This document shows, one piece after another, positions 1-8,719 of a stretch of DNA of 64,000 bases (positions are counted from its first letter, which is position 1; each line of letters opens with the position of its first letter). Source of the stretch: an uncultured Collinsella sp. (GTDB lineage: Bacteria; Actinomycetota; Coriobacteriia; Coriobacteriales; Coriobacteriaceae); assembly GCA_900541035.1 (NCBI GenBank), contig UQIN01000010.1, positions 10,695-74,694 on the forward strand. The letters run 5' to 3'. Under the pieces are notes generated by a model. It did not search any database, was not told where the DNA came from, and saw only the letters and a program-made list of their open reading frames with translations. The position numbers and the translations under genes are program-made.

Positions 1-29
1 GGAAGACGATTCTCGAAAGGAAGAGAACG

Positions 30-734
30 ATGGAAAACAAAAAGAAAAAGCGCTACGGCATCGTTGCCGCCCTGCTGCTGCTCGTACTGGCGGCCGGCGT
101 GGGTACCTACGCATGGCTGTCGGCAACCGATCAGGTGAAGAATGAGTTCACGGTCGGTAGCATCGGCAAGCCTGAAGTGAAGCCCGACCCTGATCAGCCG
201 GATAAGCCTGGCCCTGTTCCCACGGACCCCACAGTGGATGGTTATCTGTTCGAGACCAAATGGGTGAAGGACTCCAAGATGATTCCCGACACCAACATCA
301 ACAAGAATCCCAACGTTGGTATCGGCAAGGACTCTGACGCATCCTATGTGTTCATCTACGTGAAGAACGCAATCGTGAAGGATGACGCCGAAAATGCCCT
401 CGCCAAGACCCCGTACTTCACCCTTAATTCCAACTGGAAGCCGGTTGATACTGACCAGGTGAAGAACAACGGCACCGATGGCCAGTACGTGAGCGGTCTG
501 TTCATGTATACCGCTGATGGCGCCGGCACTCCTGCAAGGCTTACTCCCGTTGATGGCAAGGCTGCTTACACCGGTGAGCTGTTCAGCACCGTGCATATCC
601 CGGCTGCCATGAACAGCACGGATGTCGTTGCCAATCCTGCTATGACGGTCTCCTGCTATATCTTCGGCGCTGACCAGGGTGATGCCAGCAACGCCATCAC
701 TCAGGCCAAGGCTTGGGCTACGACTCAGGCGTAA
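30..734 (+). CDS. SipW-dependent-type secreted protein, TasA/CalY-like (234 aa)
   Basis: The protein starts with a basic stretch and a hydrophobic segment ending GVGTYAWLSATDQ, followed by NEFTVGSIG. This is the pattern of SipW-processed TasA/camelysin-type proteins, which are exported and form extracellular fibres or surface layers. A Pro/Asp-rich linker (about residues 50-68) leads into a soluble domain with no further membrane segment. The ribosome site CGAAAGGAAGAG lies just upstream of the ATG at 30. Two more genes here (824 and 6951) share the GT(Y/F)AWLS or equivalent signal and the N-x-F-x-x-GS motif, so this is probably one subunit of a multi-protein surface structure. The signal peptidase itself is not in the window and may lie upstream. 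Family placement is confident; the fibre role is inferred. Confidence 0.8.
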   Translation: MENKKKKRYGIVAALLLLVLAAGVGTYAWLSATDQVKNEFTVGSIGKPEVKPDPDQPDKPGPVPTDPTVDGYLFETKWVKDSKMIPDTNINKNPNVGIGKDSDASYVFIYVKNAIVKDDAENALAKTPYFTLNSNWKPVDTDQVKNNGTDGQYVSGLFMYTADGAGTPARLTPVDGKAAYTGELFSTVHIPAAMNSTDVVANPAMTVSCYIFGADQGDASNAITQAKAWATTQA

Positions 735-750
735 TCCCACCCCTCCCATT

Positions 751-794
751 GAGATCCCGGCCCACCCCCACCCCCATTTCCGGGCCGGGATCTC
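751..794. terminator. 13-bp perfect hairpin between two surface genes
   Basis: GAGATCCCGGCCC at 751-763 is perfectly repeated in inverted orientation at 782-794 around an 18-base C-rich loop. It sits 17 bases after the stop of the first surface gene and 30 bases before the ATG of the next. There is no T-run, so it is more likely an mRNA-stabilising or attenuating stem than a strong terminator. It could set the first gene at higher expression than those that follow. Confidence 0.6.
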
Positions 795-823
795 ACCCCC
801 CTATCCGACGATTGGCGAACGTA

Positions 824-1471
824 ATGCTCAACAATCTTTCCGACAATCAGAAACGCACCTTGGCGCTTGCCGCCATGGCGTTGCTTGCCCTGGCGTGCCT
901 GTGCGGCACGCTGGCTTTTACCGTGGACATGGTGCCCGCGAGCAACGTCGTGTCGTTTGGCAGCGTGAAGGTACGAGTCTGCGAGTTCACCCTCAACGAT
1001 CAAGGCGAAGAGATTCCGTTTGAGCCCAACGCGCATGGGGACTATCCCGACACCAAGGCCACGGGCTCTGACATTAGCCGAATCGTGCGCGTGGAGAATG
1101 CCGGCGCACAGCCCGAGTATGTTCGCGCACGTCTGCGCATGACGTCGGTGGCGCCCGACGGCACGACCGCGGATGCCTCGGGCAACGTCGCCTTTAACGT
1201 GAGCGCGGGCGAGGGCTCCCCGTGGGTCGATGGCGGCGATGGGTGGTTTTACTATCGCGGCCTTACCGGACGCGGCGGCGCGCTCGATCCCGGCGCCATG
1301 ACGGAGAGCCTCATGGACTCGCTGCGCTTTGTAGGTGACTACCACGATGCCGCGCGCGGCGGCTCATTCAAGCTCGATATCGACGTTCAGGCCGTGCAGG
1401 CCAAAAACCAGCAGACAAACGATTCTGTCCTCGACGTGCTTGACGTCGCGGGCTGGCCGGAGGCGAACTAG
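824..1471 (+). CDS. SipW-type signal peptide protein (215 aa)
   Basis: An N-terminal hydrophobic segment (about residues 12-34) containing CLCGTLAFTVD is followed by NVVSFGSVKVRV, matching the N-x-x-x-F-GS signature of SipW-dependent secreted proteins. The rest is a soluble beta-rich domain with motifs such as RIVRVENAGAQPEYVRARL, typical of TasA-like folds. I chose the ATG at 824 because an upstream in-frame start at 713 would run through the previous gene and the 751-794 hairpin. The ribosome site before 824 is weak, so translation may be coupled or low. The next gene starts 3 bases after its stop, indicating an operon. Probably a minor subunit or accessory of the same surface assembly. Confidence 0.75.
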   Translation: MLNNLSDNQKRTLALAAMALLALACLCGTLAFTVDMVPASNVVSFGSVKVRVCEFTLNDQGEEIPFEPNAHGDYPDTKATGSDISRIVRVENAGAQPEYVRARLRMTSVAPDGTTADASGNVAFNVSAGEGSPWVDGGDGWFYYRGLTGRGGALDPGAMTESLMDSLRFVGDYHDAARGGSFKLDIDVQAVQAKNQQTNDSVLDVLDVAGWPEAN

Positions 1472-1474
1472 CCT

Positions 1475-4400
1475 ATGAAGATCAAGATCGTGGACCGAGG
1501 TGTGCTCAGCAGGCTGGTTGCCGTCGCGGCGATTGCCCTTTGCTGTGTAATGGCGCTGCCGACGGCGGCGCATGCCGAGGCTGCGCCCGAGGGCCAGACC
1601 GAGTTTCATATCGAAAACAGGAACGACTTCTTGTCGTGTGTCGCGCTGTCGCGTCAACGCGACACGTCGAAGTGGCACGTCTATCTCGATAACGATATCG
1701 TTCTTAACGATGAAGATATGAACGCCATTGTTAAGAATACGGTCAAGCACCTCTCCTTTGGCAACAAGGACTATCCCTTTAGGGGCGTCTTCGATGGCCG
1801 AAACCACACCGTGACGGGTCTTAACTACGCCAACAATATGTTGGACCCCGAGCGCGACACGGGCTTTTTTGCCGAGACCGACGGCGCCACCATCAAGAAC
1901 TTCCTGGTCAAGGATGCCAACATTTGGGCTGACTTCCGCGGCGGCATTATCGTGGGCAAGGCCGTCAACACCAGCTTCGAAAACGTCATGGTCATGGAGA
2001 GCACCCTGCACGTTACGTGCGTCAACAACACGCTCAATCTTATTACCAACGCAGGCTTTGAGGGCGGCCTGATTGCCGGCGAGCTCGACGGCTGCAAGCT
2101 CTACAACTGCGAGGTCCGTGGTGGCCGCGCCGTTAACAACACGACTTCGGGCGTACAGGCGCTCGGCGGTGAGGGCCTGTATATGGCAGCGTTTGCCGGC
2201 TACGTTAAAAACTCGACGATTGAGTACTGCCGCGTTACGCCTACGCGCAACAAGGATGGTTCGATTGCCGATAAGGGCATGACCGACGTTACCAATAAAT
2301 ACGACGTTGCCATTGGCGCCCTGGGCGGCAACAACGTGTATGCCTCGGGCTTTGTTGGCTGCATGGCGGGCGGCGCCAAGATTATCGACTGCTTCTCGAC
2401 GGCGCAGTGCTACAGCTATGCCGCATCGTACGTGGGCGTCGTCTCCGTAACGCGCGCGTGGACGGGCGGCCTGGCGGGCCGTATTTTAACCGAAGAAGGC
2501 AACGAGCTCGTTCGCAGCCACTTTGCGGGTGACCTGAGCTCGCGTCAGTACAATCCCATCGCTGTGATCCCCATTATTCAAAACGACGTGAACTTGGGCG
2601 GTATTGCTGCACGCGCCAACAAGGACGACGCTACGGTCACCGAGTGCTACTTTAAGCCGAGCGTGAGCCTAAAAGGCAACAGCCAGGGTACCGCGGCTAA
2701 GAAAAAGATTCCCTCGTTTGGCGGTGACGGTACCACCAAGGGCGAGAGCTATGGTCCATGGGATGACGAGCGTTACATTACGCGCGAACTGTGGGAGGAG
2801 CACGACTACGATTTCTGTGCCGGTACCATGCGCTCGACCGCTAACAACGATGCCCTGGGCGGTTCGCATGCCAACGAGTGGGCGATGGATTACAAGCTGA
2901 ATATCCCCGTGCATGGCCAGAGCGTTAAGGCGACGATTGATTTTCCTGGTGCGGGTACCGCGACCATCGAGGCAACCAAACTCGGTATTGAACAGAAGAC
3001 CTCGGATCCGTATACCTTTGCCGTGAGCGCCGTGCTGGCGGGAACGGCTCAGGGCTTGGCCCAAGGCGATACGTCGGTGACGTTTGAGCAAGAGACCTCT
3101 GCAAAGCCCGAGGGCCTGACCGATGCGAACGGCGGCTACCGCTTTATGGGTTGGTTCCGCGAGCCCAATGTACACGTGAATCGCATTGGCCAAGACAACA
3201 GTTGGTTTGACGGCAAGACCGATGACGCTGCTGTTAAGGACGACAAGCGTGTCGAGGAGAACGCGAAGCACGATCTGTCGTCTAAATATAAGGCGGATAA
3301 CGGCGCGGGCGTCGATGAAAAATATGGCTTCAAGGGCAATGACCTTTTTATCGCTTCGTACGAGGCTCAGGTACTGTTCTATAACGTTAAGGGTGAGACG
3401 CTCAATTGGCATGACGGCGCCAAACACGATGCTTCAGTGGACTGGTACCGCTATGGCGTCGGTCTGACACCTGCTGCCCCGGTCGATCGCGGTGGTTTGT
3501 CGCGTACTGCCACATTTATCGGCTGGACCACGCAGCGCAGCGACGAGGCGGGGATGAACGGCGCCTATGCCGCCATCACCTCAACTCAGTTAGCCGATCT
3601 TAAAAATCAGGGAGCTTTTTATCCTGCGGGTAGCGAGATCACTGTTGTCCGCCCGACCGACTTCTACCCGGTATACAGCGACTACGTGTCGAACATCATG
3701 ACGGTGTTCGAAGGCAATGAGCAGGACGAGCTTGATGACGTGACCCAGCGCGTTGACGTGGGCAACACCCATGTGGATGTGCAGGCGGGCAAGAATGGCA
3801 CTAGCTCCTACACGGTGCAGGTGCGCGGCGTGGATAACAAGCCGCTGTCCGAGGGCGGAACGTTGCCCGATGGCTACCGCTTCTTGGGTTGGTATGAAAA
3901 CAAGGGGACCGAAGAGAACCCGCTCGAGGTGCGCGTAAGCCGCGATCCCAGCTATAAACTCCCTGCCGATGTCGATCTAACCGTGCCGCATACCTACACC
4001 GCCCGCTTTGAGTACCGCGTGGATTATTACGTTCGGGCTTATACCAACAAAGAGTTTACGGAAAGCACGAAACTTTGCTTCGTTTGGAATCGGTATCAAA
4101 CGCCCTTTGAGGAAAACGTCGGTAGCACCTTCGTGCGTGAAAACGTCGTTCATTGGGGTTCGGAGCATGTTGACCACGGTATAAAGAATAATTATGACGG
4201 AACGTGTGAGACGCGCTACACGACGAAAACCCTTGTCGTAAGTCCTTTTAAGGCGTACTCACACAACGTTAAAAACGATACAGGCTCTGATACCCAGAAA
4301 AACCTATTTGCCGATACCGATTTTCCAGGCGCCGCGACGTTGAGCGATGAATGGACTTCCATTTCGCTGAACGTTTCGATTTCTCCGGTAAGCGATCGGT

Positions 4401-6949
4401 ATCATTTGAATTTCTGGACGCTTGAGCGCGGCAATAGCTGCTGGACGTATGTGAAAAATCCCATCGAAAGCACGATGCTGTATCTCAATACGAAGTATTA
4501 CGTTCGTGCGATGATTACCACGGACGTTAACTTCTACAACAAGGACAACACAATCCTGAAGGCCGCTACGCGTCGTTACGAAAGCAACCTGCTGCAAAAT
4601 AAGGTGAATGGATCAGACCCTGCGTACACGTATTACTACCCGCATGTGAACACTTCGGTTGAGGCAAAAGGGAAGCCGCAGGATGGGCTAGCTAGTTCTT
4701 ATGAAAGCCCCTTGACTCTCGAGTCTTCTCCGACCGATGCGGAGATGGCGGTGTCGGGCTATAAGTTCTTGGGCTGGATCTCTACGGCTGAGGTCAAGAA
4801 GGACTCTCCCGTCTGGAACTATATCTACGATGTCAAGGACGATTCCTTCACCACGTCTGATCCGGACAAGGCCAAGCCGTATCTAGCGACAAAAGAGTCC
4901 GTGGTCACCCAGTGGCAGGACGCGTATCCCGTGTACGTAAAGTTCAACGTCAACTACACCACCAACCTGCATCGTGCCGGTTTTAAGGGCACTTCTGAAG
5001 TCAATGTGCCCAAGTACGACATCGTTCCCGTTATCAATGCGGACGCTGATCCCGCCACGGCAACGGTGACTCCTGATATCGCAACGACGGTATACAAGTC
5101 CGGCGACGAGTTATACAAGCTGGATAAGGTCGAAATCGAACTTCCGAATGGTGAGGTTAAAGAGCTCGAATCTAACGGCGATAACTCATATTCCTATTCG
5201 GTGGAACCCGGCGGAACCTATACATTCGTGGCGTACTATTCGCCGTTGGCGGTCGTGTACCATCTCAATGCAACGGATGTGGATGGCAAGGTAGCCCAGC
5301 GGGACGATACGCTCGGCAACCTTAATGGCGGCATCCCGCTGCCAACGTATGACGTTGACAACATCGATGCTGCGACGGGTGCATACAATGCCTTCGTAGG
5401 CTGGACGGAAACTAAGCCGGCGGCTGGCAGCGGCTATGTCCGTTGGTCGGATGGCCTTCCCATGGTGAATAAAAACACCGTGGTCAAGGCCCCCATGGAG
5501 CTGTATCCGGTCTACCGTGCCAGCGCGGTCCAGGTTCAATCGAATATCGATGCCAATTTGGATGACCGCGAGTCCGTGCGCTCGCTTTCGCGTACCGACT
5601 CCGGCGATCAGATTTCGTTGGAGGTTAAGGCTGCGGCCGAAGTCGTCGGTAAAGATGGCACCAAGTACGATTTTGTCGGCTGGTCGCGCGACTATGTCGA
5701 TGGCGGGCAGTACACCCTGATGACCGGCGATGAGAAGTATCCCCTCGAGGGCAATGAGCCCTTTAAGAGTGTGACCTACACCGCGGTATACAAGATCGCA
5801 CCGTACAAGGTGCGCTATCACGGTGTTGACGGCAAGGTTATCTATACGGCGACGGTCGACTCGGGCAATGAGCGTGCGACGGGCGCGGGCTTCGTTCATA
5901 ACGTCAAAGTTCCCAAGATGGATAAGAGCGGAAATCCGGTCTATGACGACAAAGGTAATCCCGAGATGGAGGAAAAGCTTGTCGCATACGACCCGGATGC
6001 CTATTCCAAGATCGTCGCGCTGCTCGATGAGCAGACGGCTACCAGCGGTGACGTACGCGAGCTCTTCCTGGAGTGGCGATATGTGCCTGCCGATGGCGCT
6101 GCGAAGTCTTGGGATGAGTTTAAGGGCGAGCCGGTCAAGGGCGATATGGACTTGTACCCCGTGACGTATCGCGTGACTGCCAACGACACATCCGATGCCT
6201 CGAATCCCGTAGTTATGACCGCGAAGCTCAAGTGGTTGCTCGATCCCACTGCTGCTAACACGGTCGACAGCGGCGCCGACGAGGCTCCGTTTAAAGTCTG
6301 TTTTGCCGAGCCGTTTATGGGGACGCAGCTGACTGTCACAGTTAAGCAGGCGAGCTATGGCCCCGATGCATCCAGGACGGAGAAACCCGTAAACGACATG
6401 TATGTCTCGCTGTATAGCATGGGCTCGGGCAGTGGTTCGTTTGACCTAGCCAACCGTCTGGAGTTCAAGAAGACGGGCGAAGGCGACCAGGGTGACGGCA
6501 ATGCTGTGTTCGACTTCGCCAAGACCCATGCGCTGACGATCGTAAAAAAGACTACCGATGCCAGCGCCAAGGGCCAGACGTTCCGCTTTAAGGTGACGAG
6601 AAAGATGTCGAAGGACTCTCCTGCCGAGACGCGCATGGTCGAGGTGAAAGTCGATAAAACTCAGCAGGAAAACGGTGAAACCTGGTATGTCGGCAGCGTG
6701 CAGTTTGCCGCGCCGGCGGGCACCTATACCGTCGAAGAAGACACGGCTTGGGCATGGCGCTACCAGGGAGAGCTGAGCACGCCGGGCAAGGCGCCCGGTA
6801 AATCTGCCGAGCTGACGATTTCGTCTGCTTCGAGCGCGGGCGACACGGTGGTCACGTGCGTCAACACGCGTGCGAAGGACAAGTGGGTCGCTGGCGACTC
6901 GCGTGCCAAGAACGTTTGGGATAACGGCCAGCTGAAGAAGGAGGACTAG
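1475..6949 (+). CDS. Large secreted adhesin-like protein, 1824 aa
   Basis: A Sec signal peptide ends near AAHA (residue 34). Residues about 60-420 carry repeated G-x-F-x-G-R/x-N motifs (FRGVFDGRNHTVTGL, GFFAETDGATIKNF) typical of right-handed beta-helix or GLUG-like surface proteins. Six F-x-G-W motifs follow (Trp near 560, 684, 806, 1101, 1310, 1403), each ahead of a YPVY/YTAVY-type strand, as in InlB-B/Listeria-Bacteroides repeats. Residues about 1685-1795 resemble a SpaA/Cna-B prealbumin-like domain (HALTIVKKTT, GTYTVEED). There is no LPXTG motif and no C-terminal membrane segment, so retention at the surface must come from partners. It lies 3 bases after its upstream neighbour and 1 base before the next gene. 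An adhesin or matrix scaffold is likely; no catalytic motif was seen. Confidence 0.75.
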   Translation: MKIKIVDRGVLSRLVAVAAIALCCVMALPTAAHAEAAPEGQTEFHIENRNDFLSCVALSRQRDTSKWHVYLDNDIVLNDEDMNAIVKNTVKHLSFGNKDYPFRGVFDGRNHTVTGLNYANNMLDPERDTGFFAETDGATIKNFLVKDANIWADFRGGIIVGKAVNTSFENVMVMESTLHVTCVNNTLNLITNAGFEGGLIAGELDGCKLYNCEVRGGRAVNNTTSGVQALGGEGLYMAAFAGYVKNSTIEYCRVTPTRNKDGSIADKGMTDVTNKYDVAIGALGGNNVYASGFVGCMAGGAKIIDCFSTAQCYSYAASYVGVVSVTRAWTGGLAGRILTEEGNELVRSHFAGDLSSRQYNPIAVIPIIQNDVNLGGIAARANKDDATVTECYFKPSVSLKGNSQGTAAKKKIPSFGGDGTTKGESYGPWDDERYITRELWEEHDYDFCAGTMRSTANNDALGGSHANEWAMDYKLNIPVHGQSVKATIDFPGAGTATIEATKLGIEQKTSDPYTFAVSAVLAGTAQGLAQGDTSVTFEQETSAKPEGLTDANGGYRFMGWFREPNVHVNRIGQDNSWFDGKTDDAAVKDDKRVEENAKHDLSSKYKADNGAGVDEKYGFKGNDLFIASYEAQVLFYNVKGETLNWHDGAKHDASVDWYRYGVGLTPAAPVDRGGLSRTATFIGWTTQRSDEAGMNGAYAAITSTQLADLKNQGAFYPAGSEITVVRPTDFYPVYSDYVSNIMTVFEGNEQDELDDVTQRVDVGNTHVDVQAGKNGTSSYTVQVRGVDNKPLSEGGTLPDGYRFLGWYENKGTEENPLEVRVSRDPSYKLPADVDLTVPHTYTARFEYRVDYYVRAYTNKEFTESTKLCFVWNRYQTPFEENVGSTFVRENVVHWGSEHVDHGIKNNYDGTCETRYTTKTLVVSPFKAYSHNVKNDTGSDTQKNLFADTDFPGAATLSDEWTSISLNVSISPVSDRYHLNFWTLERGNSCWTYVKNPIESTMLYLNTKYYVRAMITTDVNFYNKDNTILKAATRRYESNLLQNKVNGSDPAYTYYYPHVNTSVEAKGKPQDGLASSYESPLTLESSPTDAEMAVSGYKFLGWISTAEVKKDSPVWNYIYDVKDDSFTTSDPDKAKPYLATKESVVTQWQDAYPVYVKFNVNYTTNLHRAGFKGTSEVNVPKYDIVPVINADADPATATVTPDIATTVYKSGDELYKLDKVEIELPNGEVKELESNGDNSYSYSVEPGGTYTFVAYYSPLAVVYHLNATDVDGKVAQRDDTLGNLNGGIPLPTYDVDNIDAATGAYNAFVGWTETKPAAGSGYVRWSDGLPMVNKNTVVKAPMELYPVYRASAVQVQSNIDANLDDRESVRSLSRTDSGDQISLEVKAAAEVVGKDGTKYDFVGWSRDYVDGGQYTLMTGDEKYPLEGNEPFKSVTYTAVYKIAPYKVRYHGVDGKVIYTATVDSGNERATGAGFVHNVKVPKMDKSGNPVYDDKGNPEMEEKLVAYDPDAYSKIVALLDEQTATSGDVRELFLEWRYVPADGAAKSWDEFKGEPVKGDMDLYPVTYRVTANDTSDASNPVVMTAKLKWLLDPTAANTVDSGADEAPFKVCFAEPFMGTQLTVTVKQASYGPDASRTEKPVNDMYVSLYSMGSGSGSFDLANRLEFKKTGEGDQGDGNAVFDFAKTHALTIVKKTTDASAKGQTFRFKVTRKMSKDSPAETRMVEVKVDKTQQENGETWYVGSVQFAAPAGTYTVEEDTAWAWRYQGELSTPGKAPGKSAELTISSASSAGDTVVTCVNTRAKDKWVAGDSRAKNVWDNGQLKKED

Positions 6950-6950
6950 G

Positions 6951-7520
6951 ATGACAAAGCGCAAACAGATCGTGGTCCTCCTTGTCGGCGTTCTCCTTTT
7001 AGCTGGCGTCGCCGGTACCTTTGCGTGGCTTTCGGTTACGGGCGTGCTGGTCAACGAGTTTGGCATCGGATCGGTGACGCCCTCGGTGGGCGAGACCCTC
7101 AAAGATAACGTGAAGAGTGACGTCAGGATTACAAACAAGGGCACGGCTCCGGCCTACCTGCGTGTCGCGGTGGATATCTACTGGCAGGACCAGAACGGCG
7201 CGCGCCTGTGGGAGGAGCCGGTTGCCGGCACCGACTACACCATTGAGTGGGGCGCTATGTCCGATGCCTCCGCTACTAACAGCGCCTCGTCTTGGGTTGT
7301 CGCGACCGATGGCTTCTACTACTGGACATCGCCTGTTGCGCCGATGGGCGAGACCGACGTGCTCATCAAAAAGGTGGCTGAGCATAAGGTCGAAGGAAAG
7401 AACCTGGTTGTCGACATCTCGACCCAGGCAATTCAGTCCACACCCGACGATGCGGTTAACGACGCATGGAAATGCACGGTCAAAAATGGCGTGCTGGTGC
7501 CGCCGTACGGAGGTGCGTAA
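6951..7520 (+). CDS. SipW-type signal peptide protein (189 aa), TasA/CalY-like
   Basis: The N-terminus has Lys/Arg residues and then a hydrophobic stretch ending GVAGTFAWLSVTG, followed by VNEFGIGSVTP. This is nearly the same layout as the protein at 30. The mature part includes VRITNKGTAPAYLRVAVDIYW, a pattern common in camelysin/TasA-like secreted proteins. The ribosome site AAGGAGGA lies inside the end of the large adhesin gene, whose stop ends one base before this ATG, so the two are co-translated. The downstream gene starts 3 bases after its stop. Probably a structural subunit of the same surface assembly. Confidence 0.8.
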   Translation: MTKRKQIVVLLVGVLLLAGVAGTFAWLSVTGVLVNEFGIGSVTPSVGETLKDNVKSDVRITNKGTAPAYLRVAVDIYWQDQNGARLWEEPVAGTDYTIEWGAMSDASATNSASSWVVATDGFYYWTSPVAPMGETDVLIKKVAEHKVEGKNLVVDISTQAIQSTPDDAVNDAWKCTVKNGVLVPPYGGA

Positions 7521-7522
7521 GT

Positions 7523-8221
7523 ATGGCTTTCCCGATTCGCAAAGATGCTGCGCGTGCCGTACGTTGCGCAATCGCGGCCATTTTCTGCATTGCCGCACTC
7601 GTTGCTCCCGCCCACGCGTTTGCCGATACTCCTGCGATTGCCTATGACGGCAACGCACGCCAGCTGACGGTCTCGGGGGTGACAGCCTCCTCGGGGGAGC
7701 CCGACCTGTTTCCAGCTTTTAAAGATCTAATGCCCGGCGATGAGCGCGAGCAGCAGATCGAGATTCGTGCCACAGGCGTAAAGTCCCAGGTGCGCGTATT
7801 TGTTCGTGCCGTTGTCGACCACGAGACGGCGCACCTGCTATCGCCCATTACCTTAACGGCGACGGTGGGCGATGCGTCCGCAGGCTGGCTCCAGACGGGA
7901 ACGCCGGGCAGCGTGTTCGCTCGCCCCACCCAGGTCGCTACGTTTACGGGCGATGGCAGCACGGTGCTCAATCTGCAGCTGAGTGTTCCGACGTCGGTAG
8001 GCAACGAGCTTGCCGATGCGAGCAAGACTATCCGCTGGGAAGTCACCGCCGAAGACGATGGCGAAACAATTCCTGCGCAGCCCGCTGGCTCCAAAAAGCC
8101 CAGTCTGTTTGGCTTGGCTGCGACGGGCGACAGCACGCTCACGCTGCTTTTGGTGTTGCTGACATTTGCGATCATCGCTTTTATGGCCGCGCTGTTCTTG
8201 TCCCGAAGGGATAAACGCTAG
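7523..8221 (+). CDS. Cell-wall-anchored protein with LAATG (LAXTG) sorting signal, 232 aa
   Basis: A Sec signal peptide (cleavage near AHAFA, residues 30-34) precedes an extracellular domain with DLMPGDEREQQIEIRATG, a phrase seen in proteins accompanying TasA-like subunits. The C-terminus has LAATGD, a hydrophobic span of about 24 residues and the basic tail SRRDKR. This is a complete sorting signal of the LAXTG type recognised by class E sortases of actinobacteria. I chose the ATG at 7523 because GGAGG (7509-7513) sits directly upstream; an in-frame ATG at 7466 lies inside the preceding gene. It ends the surface operon and is probably the covalent wall anchor for the assembly. No sortase gene is in the window. 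Confidence 0.8.
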   Translation: MAFPIRKDAARAVRCAIAAIFCIAALVAPAHAFADTPAIAYDGNARQLTVSGVTASSGEPDLFPAFKDLMPGDEREQQIEIRATGVKSQVRVFVRAVVDHETAHLLSPITLTATVGDASAGWLQTGTPGSVFARPTQVATFTGDGSTVLNLQLSVPTSVGNELADASKTIRWEVTAEDDGETIPAQPAGSKKPSLFGLAATGDSTLTLLLVLLTFAIIAFMAALFLSRRDKR

Positions 8222-8247
8222 CCATTTGAGTCCATCTTCTAAATGTA

Positions 8248-8376
8248 ACGCCCTCCCGGGCGGCGGGCACGAAGTTCCCTGCTCTACAGTCCCGCGCAAG
8301 ACGGAAGCCACATTAAGTGGCTTTCTTTGCGTGCGGAACTCGCGATGAACTTCGTGCCCGCCACCCGGGAGGGCGT
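8248..8376 (+). repeat. Family A nested inverted-repeat element, copy 1
   Basis: The outer arms ACGCCCTCCCGGG (8248-8260 and 8364-8376) and CGGGCACGAAGTTC (8264-8277 and 8347-8360) are perfectly complementary. Inside is a smaller hairpin, AAGCCAC/GTGGCTT (8305-8323), followed by TTCTTT. The core shares TTCCCTGCTC, CACATTAAGTG and the 20-mer GTGCGGAACTCGCGATGAAC (8331-8350) with the element at 8720-8852, but the arms differ and still pair. It lies 26 bases after the stop of the wall-anchored protein gene and reads in the same direction as that gene. It likely acts as a terminator or 3' stabilising structure. Confidence 0.85.
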
Positions 8377-8434
8377 CCCTTTATTGATGGAAGGCCTAAT
8401 AAGCTGATAATTCCATGTCCCAATGTGTCCAGAG

Positions 8435-8637
8435 TGGGACGGGCTTTCCGGATGGGTGGGGTTTCGGAAACTGTGTCCCAGAATATTGACTCAGAGTGGG
8501 ACGCGGTTTCCGGTCGAGGCCTCAACCGGAAAGCCTGTCCCAGAATGTAAGCTCAAACTGGGATGCACTTTCCCGACGGGCCGCCAACCGGAAATCGCAT
8601 CCCATTCTGGACATGAATTCCGGGACACACTTTCCGC
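8435..8637. repeat. Tandem 62-bp hairpin repeats (three full units and a half unit)
   Basis: Units begin at 8435, 8497 and 8559, exactly 62 bases apart, and a half unit begins at 8621. Each is a hairpin with an outer stem TGGGAC/GTCCCA (or TGGGATGC/GCATCCCA in unit 3) and an inner TTTCCG/CGGAAA stem. Units are joined by a linker resembling GAATNTNNNCTCANA. A right half (GTCCCA at 8417) precedes the array. In unit 3 both sides of the stem changed together. No open reading frame with coding character crosses it. Function unknown. Confidence 0.8.
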
Positions 8638-8644
8638 AAACAAA

Positions 8645-8666
8645 GAAGGCCACAAACGTGGCCTTC
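8645..8666. terminator. 9-bp GC-rich hairpin
   Basis: GAAGGCCAC (8645-8653) and GTGGCCTTC (8658-8666) form a perfect stem with a 4-base loop between two convergent genes. Flanking A- and T-rich bases are modest, so it may terminate weakly in either direction. The stem resembles the inner hairpin of family A copy 1. Confidence 0.6.
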
Positions 8667-8719
8667 AACTTACATATGTTGCAGATGCCCCCATGACAAG
8701 CCGCGCTCCAACAACAAGG

